DNA of 46,032 bases from Chromatiales bacterium (lineage in GTDB: Bacteria; Pseudomonadota; Gammaproteobacteria; Thiohalomonadales; Thiohalomonadaceae), in contig QKFD01000110.1 of NCBI GenBank assembly GCA_003251535.1, positions 1 through 46,032 on the forward strand, given 5' to 3'. The position numbers were made by a program, and so were the translations under genes. Position 1 is the first letter of the stretch; each line of letters starts with the position of its first letter. Below are positions 26,799 to 35,203 of this stretch, in pieces. The notes beneath the pieces were generated by a model that saw nothing but the letters and a program-made list of their open reading frames with translations, made no database searches and was not told the origin of the DNA.

Positions 26799-28580
26799 AT
26801 GGTCGAAACGCAGATTAAGAGGGTGGCTAAGCGCTTGGAACTAGGCTTCGTGCTGGATCTTCTGGCGGAGTCAGGGCTGCTTGACTCAGAGCGGGCCGAG
26901 CTGCTCAAAGAGCGGATCGCGGAGCGAGAGCGGCGTGAAAAACATCCTCTGACGCTGGTGGCAGATCGCAATTTTGTGAGTGCCCGTCCCCCTCACCGAC
27001 CATTGACACTGGAGTTTTTGACCGAGTGGTTGGCGAGTCAGGTGGGGCTAGCCTATCATCGTATCGATCCGCTCAAGGTTGACGTGCCCGCGGTCACCGC
27101 GGTGATGTCCTACGCCTATGCCCGCCGATACAACATATTGGTGGTCGATGTGCAGAGCGACCATGTTGTCGTCGCCACGGCTGATCCCTTTGATCGGAGT
27201 TGGGAGCAGGAGATCTCCCATATCGTTAAGCGCAGTATCCATCGGGTACTGGCCAACCCAGAGGAGATCAACCGCTACCTGGTGGAGTTTTATACCCTGG
27301 CCAAGTCGGTGCGCTCTGCCTCCGCTGACTACCAGGCCCCCAGCATGGTCCAGAACCTGGAGCAGCTGGTGGAGCTCTCCCGGGCGGGCAAGCTGGATGC
27401 CAATGACCAGCACGTGGTCAACATCGTGGACTGGTTGCTGCAATACGCCTTTGACCAACGCGCCTCAGATATCCATGTGGAGCCGCGACGGGAGATGGGG
27501 AATATCCGCTTCCGTATCGATGGCGTGATGCATCTGGTCTATCAGGTTCCGGTCCAGGTCATGGCTGCTGTCACCAGCCGCATCAAGATCTTGGGGCGCA
27601 TGGATGTGGCTGAGAAGCGCCGGCCGCAGGATGGTCGCATCAAGACCCGTACCCCCCATGGAGATGAGATCGAGCTACGCCTCTCCACGATGCCCACCGC
27701 CTTTGGTGAAAAGCTGGTGATGCGAATCTTTGATCCCACGGTGTTGGTGCGGGATTTCAGTGAGCTGGGGTTCTCTACCCAGGAGATGGATCTGTGGGAG
27801 CGGCTCATCAAGCAGCCCCACGGCATTATTTTGGTCACCGGGCCCACCGGTTCTGGTAAGACCACTACCCTCTACTCCACCCTAAAGCAGCTGGCGCGAC
27901 CAGAGGTGAATGTCTGCACCGTGGAGGACCCGATCGAGATGGTCGAGTCCAGCTTTAACCAGATGCAGGTGCAGCACAACATCAACCTCGATTTCGCTGC
28001 CGGTGTGCGTACCCTGCTGCGGCAAGACCCAGACATCATCATGGTGGGTGAGATCCGCGACTATGAGACCGCAGAGATGGCCATTCAGGCCGCCCTCACC
28101 GGTCACCTGGTCTTCTCTACCCTCCACACCAACGATGCCCCCTCCGCCATCACCCGCCTCATGGAGATCGGCGTCCCGCCCTATCTCATCACCGGTACGG
28201 TGCTGGGGGTGATGGCACAGCGTCTGGTGCGTACCCTCTGTCCTCACTGCAAGGCGCCTACCACCGTCGATGCGGACCTCTGGCGTTCACTGCTCCACCC
28301 CTTTCGTGCCCCTGAGCCAAAAAGTGCCTACAAGCCGGTGGGGTGTCTGGAGTGCCGGCAAACGGGTTACCTTGGGCGCATCGGCATCTACGAGATGATG
28401 GAGCTGACAGACAGCCTCAAGCACCTCACCAAGGCCGATCTGGATACCGATAGGTTACGTGCTGAAGCGGTGAAGGAGGGGATGCGGCCGCTGCGTCTGA
28501 ACGGGGCGCAGAAGATTAGCAACGGTCTTACCACCGTGGAGGAGGTACTTAAGGTGGTGCCATTCAGCAGCTTTGGCTGA
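26799..28580 (+). CDS. GspE/PilB-type secretion ATPase
   Basis: 593 residues from the ATG at 26799 (SD GGGGAG); the frame continues upstream to 26559 without family support. An MshEN/GspE N-terminal region comes first (about 60-190), then the ATPase core: GPTGSGKTTT Walker A (about 348), RQDPDIIMVGEIRD Walker B and Asp box, and FSTLHTNDA. A tetracysteine zinc module is present, LCPHC (about 480) and GCLEC (about 515). These hexameric ATPases power type II secretion or type IV pilus assembly. No other gsp or pil gene is adjacent, so the partner machine is elsewhere. A large imperfect stem-loop follows the stop. Confidence 0.93.
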   Translation: MVETQIKRVAKRLELGFVLDLLAESGLLDSERAELLKERIAERERREKHPLTLVADRNFVSARPPHRPLTLEFLTEWLASQVGLAYHRIDPLKVDVPAVTAVMSYAYARRYNILVVDVQSDHVVVATADPFDRSWEQEISHIVKRSIHRVLANPEEINRYLVEFYTLAKSVRSASADYQAPSMVQNLEQLVELSRAGKLDANDQHVVNIVDWLLQYAFDQRASDIHVEPRREMGNIRFRIDGVMHLVYQVPVQVMAAVTSRIKILGRMDVAEKRRPQDGRIKTRTPHGDEIELRLSTMPTAFGEKLVMRIFDPTVLVRDFSELGFSTQEMDLWERLIKQPHGIILVTGPTGSGKTTTLYSTLKQLARPEVNVCTVEDPIEMVESSFNQMQVQHNINLDFAAGVRTLLRQDPDIIMVGEIRDYETAEMAIQAALTGHLVFSTLHTNDAPSAITRLMEIGVPPYLITGTVLGVMAQRLVRTLCPHCKAPTTVDADLWRSLLHPFRAPEPKSAYKPVGCLECRQTGYLGRIGIYEMMELTDSLKHLTKADLDTDRLRAEAVKEGMRPLRLNGAQKISNGLTTVEEVLKVVPFSSFG

Positions 28581-28612
28581 GCTGGGAAAGGGGAGACCTA
28601 GCTGAAGGAGAG

Positions 28613-28672
28613 ACAAGGGGCCCAGGAGAGAGGGGGGGATTTATACAATTTTCCCTCCATCTGGCCCCTTGT
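28613..28672 (+). repeat. Long imperfect inverted repeat between gspE-like and pqqD-like genes
   Basis: ACAAGGGGCCCAG (28613-28625) pairs with CTGGCCCCTTGT (28661-28672) with a single bulged C, and the interior purine run AGGGGGGGA can continue against TTCCCTCC. No U tract follows, so it is not a standard terminator. Its role is unknown; a transcript end or a regulatory leader of the operon that begins at 28782 are both possible. Confidence 0.6.
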
Positions 28673-28781
28673 ATCATAAGATATGTGACCCATAGCACAG
28701 AACCTGTGACTTTCAACCATTGCGTATCCAGTTGTATGATGGGGCGTCTCTGGCTGACCAATACCGTGGTTTCTCATTTCA

Positions 28782-29189
28782 ATGTCTCTCTCCTCCGCAC
28801 TTTCTACCTCTACTGTCTTCATCCTGCGCCCTGATGTGGTGGTGACCCTCCTCGATGAAGGGGCTGTACTGCTGGATCTCGACACCAAGTTCTTCTACTC
28901 CGCCAACGGTGGGGCGTGGGGCATTGTGCAGCTGTTTGAGGCGGGCGCGACTATCGATCAGGTCCAGGCCCAGTGCCGGGCGTGGGGGGCCGATGAGGGG
29001 GCCATGGAGGCCGTGGAGAGGGTGATTGCCACCCTGCTGGCGGACGCTCTGCTGAGTGAGGCTACAACCCCGGCCGAGACCACCGTCCCAGGTTGCCAGT
29101 GGAGTGTGCCGCAGCTGGAGAAACATAAGGAGCCGCTCCAAAAGATCATGGTGAGCGCCTTCGATCCCTCCATTCCACTCGCTGAATAA
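28782..29189 (+). CDS. PqqD-family peptide chaperone with a C-terminal tail
   Basis: 135 residues. Residues 15-92 have the PqqD/RRE fold pattern, LRPDVVVTLLDEGAVLLDL (beta strands), then ANGGAWGIVQLFEAGATIDQVQAQ (winged-helix part). PqqD-like domains bind RiPP precursor peptides and present them to modifying enzymes. After a Thr/Ala-rich linker (93-105), a tail of about 29 residues follows with W107, VPQLEKHKEPLQKIM and FDPSIPLAE, which is not part of the PqqD fold. NCBI names related proteins as HPr-rel-A system PqqD family chaperones. It is the first gene of the operon; the ATG lacks a good Shine-Dalgarno, and a leader of 200 bp precedes it. Confidence 0.82.
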   Translation: MSLSSALSTSTVFILRPDVVVTLLDEGAVLLDLDTKFFYSANGGAWGIVQLFEAGATIDQVQAQCRAWGADEGAMEAVERVIATLLADALLSEATTPAETTVPGCQWSVPQLEKHKEPLQKIMVSAFDPSIPLAE

Positions 29190-29208
29190 CCCAGATATAC
29201 CGCGCCTG

Positions 29209-30195
29209 ATGGCCTCCTCCCCGTATCTCTGCGGGCCGGTGCGGGTACAGATCGACCAAGACCCCCTCGGTTTTGTATCCAGGCTAGAGCCCGCTCTGGA
29301 TCTATACACCGCCCCCTGGGAGGGGCCGCGTGTCGATCTCTCGCTCGTCTTGGCACCGGCTGACAGCGTATCGCCAGCGATGGTCGCGCCCTACCTCGAT
29401 GCCGCCCGAATGGTGGTATTTCGTACCGCTGGCGGCCTCGCCGCCCGCTGCGACTCCGGCGCGACCGTGCGCTGGGAATCCCAGACGGGGCAGTGGCAGG
29501 TGGGGGTGCCACCCCCGCCCGCTGATATCTGGTCAACCACCGATCTAGAGAATCTGGTTAGCCTAATCCTGACCACCGCCTGGCGTGGTCTCGGCTGGAC
29601 CCCATTCCATGCCGGTCTTGTGGCACGGGGAGAGGCGGGACCGGCGGCGATGCTCTGCGCCCCCTCTGGGGGTGGCAAAACCACGCTCACCCTTGCCCTC
29701 ATCCGCCGTGGCTGGCACACCTTGGGTGATGACAAGCTGCTGCTGCGCCCCCAGGCTGGGGGAGGGGTGGAGGCGCGGGCACTGGTCCATAGCTTCAACC
29801 TCTATCCCCATACCCGTCGCTGGTTTGATGAGGTGGGCGATCTGGCGGCCCTACCCAACTACTCGGTGTGGACCGATAAGCGGCGGGTCCCCATTGCCCG
29901 TTTGGCGCCTGACGCGGCGATCGAGCGGGCCTGCCCGACCCACGCCCTACAGGTCACCCAGAGCGAGGCCCATAGCCGAGTTGTGGTGACGCCGCTCCCG
30001 GCGGGAGAGTTGCTGTCCCTCCTACTGCGTCAGACGGTGATCCCCCGTGACCCCGCCACTGCCCGCTCGATTATGGCCACTGTGGCGGCGTTGGCGGCCA
30101 CAGTGGTGGGACTTCGGGTAGAGATAGGCCGCGATGCCTATCTTGACCCCACCTGTCTCGAACCACTGGAACAGGCACTGGGGGTGGTGACGTGA
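29209..30195 (+). CDS. HprK-related kinase
   Basis: 328 residues. The C-terminal half resembles HPr kinase/phosphorylase: FHAGLV, P-loop APSGGGKTTLT (about 151-161), then RRGWHTLGDDKLLLRP. The N-terminal half is not the HprK N-domain and is unrecognised. Family members occur next to PqqD-like and nucleotidyltransferase genes, and in lasso-peptide loci similar kinases phosphorylate the peptide. The substrate here is unknown. It starts 19 bp after the pqqD-like gene, and its stop overlaps the next start (GTGA). Confidence 0.85.
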   Translation: MASSPYLCGPVRVQIDQDPLGFVSRLEPALDLYTAPWEGPRVDLSLVLAPADSVSPAMVAPYLDAARMVVFRTAGGLAARCDSGATVRWESQTGQWQVGVPPPPADIWSTTDLENLVSLILTTAWRGLGWTPFHAGLVARGEAGPAAMLCAPSGGGKTTLTLALIRRGWHTLGDDKLLLRPQAGGGVEARALVHSFNLYPHTRRWFDEVGDLAALPNYSVWTDKRRVPIARLAPDAAIERACPTHALQVTQSEAHSRVVVTPLPAGELLSLLLRQTVIPRDPATARSIMATVAALAATVVGLRVEIGRDAYLDPTCLEPLEQALGVVT

Positions 30196-31079
30196 CCGTT
30201 GTGAGTGTGGTCATCCCGGTATTGAACGGTGCCGAGATGATTGGCGACACCCTGCGAGCGGTGCTGGGCCAGGCCAGGGCAGGGGCGGAGTTGGAGGTGA
30301 TTGTGGTGGATAACGGTTCCACCGACGCCACCTGTGAGGTGGTGAGTCACTTCCCCGTGACGCTGCTCCATGCGGCGGTGCCGGGGGTCAGCGCCGGCCG
30401 CAATGTGGGGCTGGCGGCCTGCCGCGGGGATATCTATATCAATGTTGATGCCGATACCCTGCCGAGCCGCACCTGGTTGCGAGAGCTGCTACGCCCGTTT
30501 GATGATCCGGCGGTGGTACTGGTCGGGGGGCGGACCATCTCCTTTCGGCCCGAGAGCGGGGCCGAGCGTTATATCGAGCGCGCCGGGCTATTTCGGCCGG
30601 AAAATAGCGTACATAACCCCGATCTACCGTTTGTCATCGGCTGTAACTTAGCGGTGCGCACCACCGCCGCCCGCGCCATCGGGGGGTGGGATGAGGGGAT
30701 GGTACGGGGCGAGGATATCGACTTCTCCGTGCGGCTGCGGCGCGCCTTTCCGGCCCCCATCCACTACCGCGAAGAGGCGGTACTGTTTCACCGCAATCGT
30801 AGTGATGAGCGGGCCTTAGCGGCCCAAGCCCATGGATATGGCTACGGCATGGCGCTCATCTATCGCCGCTACCCTGAGCAACTGCATTTCAATGCCGGGC
30901 GCCAGCTGCGCGCCCTGCGCCTGGTGGTTGAGCGGACGGTGTGGCCACCATTACTGTGGATCGGTCATCGGTGGGGGCGGGTGAGCGGCGAAGAGCTGGA
31001 GTTCGCCCGTTTCCATCGCCTCTGGACCAACGCCTTCTGGCGTGGTTTTTTCAGTACTTGGTATGGTCGGAGAGAGTGA
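30192..31079 (+). CDS. GT2 family glycosyltransferase (first)
   Basis: 295 residues with a GTG start overlapping the previous stop. The GT-A fold is plain: SVVIPVLNGAEMIGDTLRAV, IVVDNGSTDAT, NVDADTLPS (metal-binding DxD), and RGEDIDFSVRLRRA. It ends in a helical region with HGYGYGMALIYRRYP. GT2 enzymes transfer a sugar from a nucleotide sugar with inversion. No membrane anchor is clear. The next gene is a second enzyme of the same family with the same GYGYG element, so the pair probably act in sequence on one glycan or peptide. Confidence 0.93.
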   Translation: MTVVSVVIPVLNGAEMIGDTLRAVLGQARAGAELEVIVVDNGSTDATCEVVSHFPVTLLHAAVPGVSAGRNVGLAACRGDIYINVDADTLPSRTWLRELLRPFDDPAVVLVGGRTISFRPESGAERYIERAGLFRPENSVHNPDLPFVIGCNLAVRTTAARAIGGWDEGMVRGEDIDFSVRLRRAFPAPIHYREEAVLFHRNRSDERALAAQAHGYGYGMALIYRRYPEQLHFNAGRQLRALRLVVERTVWPPLLWIGHRWGRVSGEELEFARFHRLWTNAFWRGFFSTWYGRRE

Positions 31080-31080
31080 C

Positions 31081-31959
31081 ATGCGTGTCTCCGTGGTCAT
31101 TCCCGCCTATAACGCCAGCGCCACCCTCGGTGAGTGTCTGCGCGCCCTCGCCAACCAGCGGTTGGCGCAGGCGGAGTATGAGGTGATTGTGGTGGACGAT
31201 GGCTCCCGTGATACCACCGCCGCCATTGCCCGCACCTTCCATCCCGTGCGCCTCATCCGTCAGCCCAACCAGGGGGCTCCCGCCGCCCGTAATTGCGGCA
31301 TTGCCGCCGCCCGCGCACCTTGGATCGCCTTTACGGATGCCGACTGCATCCCCTCCCGCGGGTGGCTGGCCGCCCTCTTGGCAGCGGTGGAGGGGCAGGT
31401 AGATAGGCCCATGGGGGTCGCGGGGCGCACCGTGGGCCACCAATCTCTCTCCCCTGCCGCTCACTATGTCGATCTGGCGGGGGGGCTCGATGCCGAGCGC
31501 CACCTCGCCCACCCCACCTTCCCCTTCGCCCCGAGCGGTAATGTGCTCTACCGGCGCGATCTATTGGAGCGGGTGGGGGGCTTCGATGAGCGCTTCCACA
31601 CCTACGATGCCTGCGACCTCCATACCCGTCTGTGCCGCCTGGACTCAGGTCCCATGCTCTTTGCCGCACGGGCCGTGGTATTACATCGACACCGTGACAG
31701 CTGGCCTGCCTACTTCCGCCAACAACGGGGCTATGGCTACGGTTATGGCCAGTTTGCTTGGCACTACCGCTCCGCCATGACCTGGGGGATTGGCCGTGAG
31801 CTGGCTGCCTGGTGGCAGCTGGTCCGGCTGGGCGGAGGGGCGTTGCTGCCCGGAGGGGCGGCGGCATTGGTGCGGCGGGGTCACTTTGTGAAGGCGCTGG
31901 CACAACGGATCGGCTTTCTGGACGCCTACTACAGTCCACGCGAACGGGAACGGTGGTGA
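31081..31959 (+). CDS. GT2 family glycosyltransferase (second)
   Basis: 292 residues from the ATG at 31081, with GGAGAG 7 bases upstream; a longer start at 31042 is inside the previous gene and rejected. Motifs: SVVIPAYNASATLGECLRAL, IVVDDGSRDTTAA, AFTDADCIPS (DxD), FAPSGNVLYRRDLLERVGGFDERF. The usual GEDxDLxxRL motif is changed to YDACDLHTRL. It shares the RQQRGYGYGYGQ segment with the first enzyme, suggesting duplication. The stop overlaps the next GTG. Confidence 0.92.
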   Translation: MRVSVVIPAYNASATLGECLRALANQRLAQAEYEVIVVDDGSRDTTAAIARTFHPVRLIRQPNQGAPAARNCGIAAARAPWIAFTDADCIPSRGWLAALLAAVEGQVDRPMGVAGRTVGHQSLSPAAHYVDLAGGLDAERHLAHPTFPFAPSGNVLYRRDLLERVGGFDERFHTYDACDLHTRLCRLDSGPMLFAARAVVLHRHRDSWPAYFRQQRGYGYGYGQFAWHYRSAMTWGIGRELAAWWQLVRLGGGALLPGGAAALVRRGHFVKALAQRIGFLDAYYSPRERERW

Positions 31960-32444
31960 GTAGACCCCCACCGCGCTGGAGCCTGGCCGGAGTGCTGTGG
32001 CGCGTGCGCAACACCTTCCATAGCCCGGCAGATCTCTGGCTGGCGCTGCGTATCGGCCGCTTTATCCACACCCTACCGGAGCAGCTGGACCAGGCGGCGC
32101 TCCCTGCCATGTTGGCGCAGATCGCGGCAGCCCCCCGGCCCCCGGCGCCCGATCTCGCCGCAGGTGTGGCGCGTATCGCCCGTCTCCGGGGTCTCTGGCT
32201 GCGGCGGCGGCGTTATCGGGGGCGCGACACCTGCTATCTCCGCGCCTTGACCCTATTCCGTTTCCTCGATACCGGGGGGCGCCCAATGCACATCCACTTT
32301 GGAGTGGAGCCGGACCCGGCGGCGGGGCGCCACCGGGGACACGCCTGGATCACCGTCGATGGGATAGCCTGGGAGCCGCCGGAGGCGGTGGTGGCGGAGC
32401 GGACTCGGGAGCTGTTTGTCTACCCCAGCCGAGAGCGGCCATGA
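31956..32444 (+). CDS. Lasso-peptide B2-type transglutaminase-like protease
   Basis: 162 residues from the GTG at 31956 (GTGA overlap); the frame extends upstream inside the previous gene without sense. The catalytic triad of the B2 family (transglut_core3) is visible: C93 in GRDTCYLRALTLFRFL, H129 in RGHAWITVDG and D135. In lasso-peptide biosynthesis B2 is the Cys protease that removes the leader peptide, guided by a separate B1/PqqD-like RRE. Here the PqqD-like protein at the operon start could play that part. No lasso cyclase is in the window, so the product is not simply a lasso peptide. Confidence 0.88.
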   Translation: MSRPPPRWSLAGVLWRVRNTFHSPADLWLALRIGRFIHTLPEQLDQAALPAMLAQIAAAPRPPAPDLAAGVARIARLRGLWLRRRRYRGRDTCYLRALTLFRFLDTGGRPMHIHFGVEPDPAAGRHRGHAWITVDGIAWEPPEAVVAERTRELFVYPSRERP

Positions 32445-33673
32445 GTAGTGCCCTCCCGCTGTTTGAACTAATCCACGGTGCCGATGCGCGGGCCGCGGCG
32501 GCGGCTACGGCCATCACCCAGGCCGGGGAGTGGGACTGGACCCTCCAGTTGGCACAGGCGTGGCGTGTGTTGCCGCAATTGGGGCAGCGGCTACGGCAGC
32601 TGGGGGTAGCTCTGCCGGTGGCGTTGGCCCAACGGCTCGCTGCGGCGGCGACGGAGAGCGCCATGCGCAGCGGGTATGCCGCCCGCCGAGCCGGAGCCCT
32701 GGCCCAACAGTTGGCAGCCGCCGGCATCCCGGCGGCTGCCTTCAAGGGGATCGCCGCCCTGGCCTATCTCCACCGCTCACCGGCGGAGCGGATGTTGGGG
32801 GATATCGATCTCCTGATTCGAGAGCAGGACCTCGCGGCCATCGTGGCGGCCCTGGCCGCTATCGGTTTCCTCCCAACGGTGGGGAGTGCGGCAGCAGACG
32901 CAGTGCAGTCGCACATCAGCGCCCGGCAAGATAACCACGGCGCTACCCTGGCCGATGGTGAGGGGCTGGAGGTGGATCTCCACTGGCGACTGCGGGGAGG
33001 AGCCCAGCAGCTGTTGGAGGGGGCACTCTGGCAACGGGTGGCACCGCAGCCGCTGCTGCGTCAACCGGTGCCCATGGTCGCCCCCATCGATGCCTTGCTG
33101 CTGAGTACCCACCACGCCCTGCGTAACGATCTATCCCCTTTTCCCACGGTGCGGGACCTGAGCGACCTGCACGGCTATTGGCGCCGCGTCGGCTGCGACT
33201 ACTCGGTGGCAGAACTCGCCAGCCTGGCCAGCCTGACGGGTCTAGCGGCACCGCTCCTGGGGCTACTACAGGCACTGGAGGCGGTGGCGGCGATCCCGGC
33301 CGCCGATCCCGCCTTGGCCCAACTGCGAGAGCAGTGTGGCAGGCGCGTGGTGGTCGAGGGGGATCGGCTGTATGACTGGTTCCGCGGGCGCCTGGAGCGG
33401 CCGGTGCGGACCGGTTATGGGGTACAGGATCTACTGCTGCTACTGGCCGATCCCCCGGCTGTAGGGCGGTTGTTGCGGGACCGGCTGCGAGAGCGGCTGC
33501 GGGCAGGGCCAACCTCCCAGCGGCAGCGGCGGGAGGCGGTGTTGGGGAGTGACGGTAACCGTTTGCGGGCCATCGCTGCGGTGGCGCTGGGGATGGACCT
33601 TCGCCAGTGGCGTCGTGCTTGGGCGGTGGCGCGTGCCCAGCGGCGCGCCTTTAAAGGCGGCGGCGACCGGTGA
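32441..33673 (+). CDS. NTP_transf_5 family nucleotidyltransferase
   Basis: 410 residues, ATGA overlap with the previous gene. The diagnostic stretch is AAFKGIAALAYLHRSPAERMLGDIDLLIRE (about 101-130), with GDIDLL the metal-binding Asp motif of the pol-beta nucleotidyltransferase fold, followed by LEVDLHWRL. This is the uncharacterised nucleotidyltransferase family that recurs in RiPP-type and HprK/PqqD loci. Transfer of a nucleotide to a sugar, peptide or small molecule is possible; the substrate is unknown. Very high Ala and Arg content is in keeping with the GC of this operon. Confidence 0.85.
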   Translation: MSSALPLFELIHGADARAAAAATAITQAGEWDWTLQLAQAWRVLPQLGQRLRQLGVALPVALAQRLAAAATESAMRSGYAARRAGALAQQLAAAGIPAAAFKGIAALAYLHRSPAERMLGDIDLLIREQDLAAIVAALAAIGFLPTVGSAAADAVQSHISARQDNHGATLADGEGLEVDLHWRLRGGAQQLLEGALWQRVAPQPLLRQPVPMVAPIDALLLSTHHALRNDLSPFPTVRDLSDLHGYWRRVGCDYSVAELASLASLTGLAAPLLGLLQALEAVAAIPAADPALAQLREQCGRRVVVEGDRLYDWFRGRLERPVRTGYGVQDLLLLLADPPAVGRLLRDRLRERLRAGPTSQRQRREAVLGSDGNRLRAIAAVALGMDLRQWRRAWAVARAQRRAFKGGGDR

Positions 33674-35136
33674 GCAAGGGCACTCCCTCGCCGGCGGTTG
33701 GAGTGCCACAGGGTGGATTGCGGCGGCTGATGGTGGCCTCGATGTTACTGCTCTCTGGCCGCCAGCTGATCGGCATGATGCTCTCCTTTGGTCGGCTAGC
33801 CCTTATCGTGACGCTGCTGGCCCCAGCCGATTATGGGCTCTATGCCGTCGCAGCGGGTCTCATGACCTATATCACTGCCGTTGGCAGCCTGGGGATCGGT
33901 ACTTACTTGATCCGTGCCACGGAGATGGACCCTGTGCGCATTGGGACGGCGCGGGCGTTGCTCCTGGCGGTGGGGGGCAGCACCACTCTCCTGGTGTGGT
34001 TGCTGGCACCGGCCTTGGGGCGGTGGTATGAGGCCCACGCACTGGTGCCACTCCTCATGCTCCAGGCGCTGACCGTCCCCGTCGAGCTACTCAAGATCAT
34101 TCCCCTCGGCCTGGCAGAGCGGGAGCTGGCCTACCGGCGGATTGCCACCATCGATCTGGGGGCCGAGCTATTCGGCTTTCTCTTCGCCTTCGCCGTGGTT
34201 GCCACCACCCGCTCACCCATCGGGCTGGCCCTGGCGGCCCTGCTGCAACAGGCGCTGGCCCTGATCCTGTATAGCCGGGTAACGGGGGAGTGGCGGACCG
34301 TGGCATGGGCGCGAGAGGAGGTGAGGGCACAGCTCCGTTTTGGTTTGGGATTGGGGCTGGTGGACTGGGTATGGCAGCTGCGTCTGTTGGTCAACCCCCT
34401 TTTGGTGGCCAAATTGCTGGGGGCTGAGGCGGCGGGGCTTGTGGCCGTGGCGGTGCGGCTGGCGGATGTGGGGGGGGTATTGCGCCATATCATCTGGCGG
34501 ATCTACCTCGCCGGTGCTGCCAAGTTGCGGCGCGACGGCCGGGCCCTAGGCGAGGCGTTGGCGGAGGTGCAGAGCGGGCAGCCGCTGGCGGTGGGGGCCT
34601 GTCTTGTGCTGCTGGTGGCGTTGGCACCGGAGCTGGTGGCGTGGATGCCCCATGAGGCGGGTTGGCACCAGCTCATGTCGTTGCTGCCACTGCTGGTGGC
34701 GGCGGTAGCGGTCAATGCCGGCTTCAATCTCTACGGCGGGACCTTGGTACTCTTGGGGGCGCTACGCCCCATGGTGATCTTTAATTCCATTCTGGTTCTG
34801 CTGTTCTACCTCAGTGCCCTGGTGATGTTGCACCTGGATGCCAGTATCCGTAGCTACGGCATTGCCGAGCTGTGTGCCGCCTGTGGCTATCCCCTGGTAC
34901 TCATCCCGCTCAAGCGCCGGCTAAGCAGCGTGCGGAGCTGGCCCGCTCACATCAATCTGGTGCTGGTGCTCCTGCTGTTGGCACTGGTCACCCAGCTGCT
35001 GGCAACGCCGCTCTGGCTACGGCTGCTGGTGGTGGTGGGCGGTATTGCGGCCATTGTCGGGACGCTGCCCAGTAATCGGCGGCTAGTGGGCCAGCTGCTG
35101 GCCCTACGGCGACAGCGGGCCATGGCCATCGCCTAG
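33670..35136 (+). CDS. Wzx-type oligosaccharide/polysaccharide flippase
   Basis: 488 residues, GTG start with a 4-bp overlap. About 12-14 hydrophobic helices; the N-terminus (MLLLSGRQLIGMMLSFGRLALIVTLLAPADYGLYAVAAGLMTYI) and the pattern of glycines and small residues are those of the PST/MOP flippase family, which moves lipid-linked glycans across the inner membrane. Last gene of the operon, with the two glycosyltransferases it implies that a sugar-bearing product is exported. No polymerase or initiating sugar-phosphate transferase is in the window. Confidence 0.9.
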   Translation: MSKGTPSPAVGVPQGGLRRLMVASMLLLSGRQLIGMMLSFGRLALIVTLLAPADYGLYAVAAGLMTYITAVGSLGIGTYLIRATEMDPVRIGTARALLLAVGGSTTLLVWLLAPALGRWYEAHALVPLLMLQALTVPVELLKIIPLGLAERELAYRRIATIDLGAELFGFLFAFAVVATTRSPIGLALAALLQQALALILYSRVTGEWRTVAWAREEVRAQLRFGLGLGLVDWVWQLRLLVNPLLVAKLLGAEAAGLVAVAVRLADVGGVLRHIIWRIYLAGAAKLRRDGRALGEALAEVQSGQPLAVGACLVLLVALAPELVAWMPHEAGWHQLMSLLPLLVAAVAVNAGFNLYGGTLVLLGALRPMVIFNSILVLLFYLSALVMLHLDASIRSYGIAELCAACGYPLVLIPLKRRLSSVRSWPAHINLVLVLLLLALVTQLLATPLWLRLLVVVGGIAAIVGTLPSNRRLVGQLLALRRQRAMAIA

Positions 35137-35203
35137 TCTGTTTGGGCGCGTAGCCCTCCCTTGGCATCCCACTCGGCAATCAAGCGTGTTAGCCGGCGGA
35201 TGG

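Noticed and set aside
31812-31955. Longer start of the B2-type protease
   Set aside because: This part lies within the second glycosyltransferase gene in another frame; a GTGA overlap start fits the operon style.
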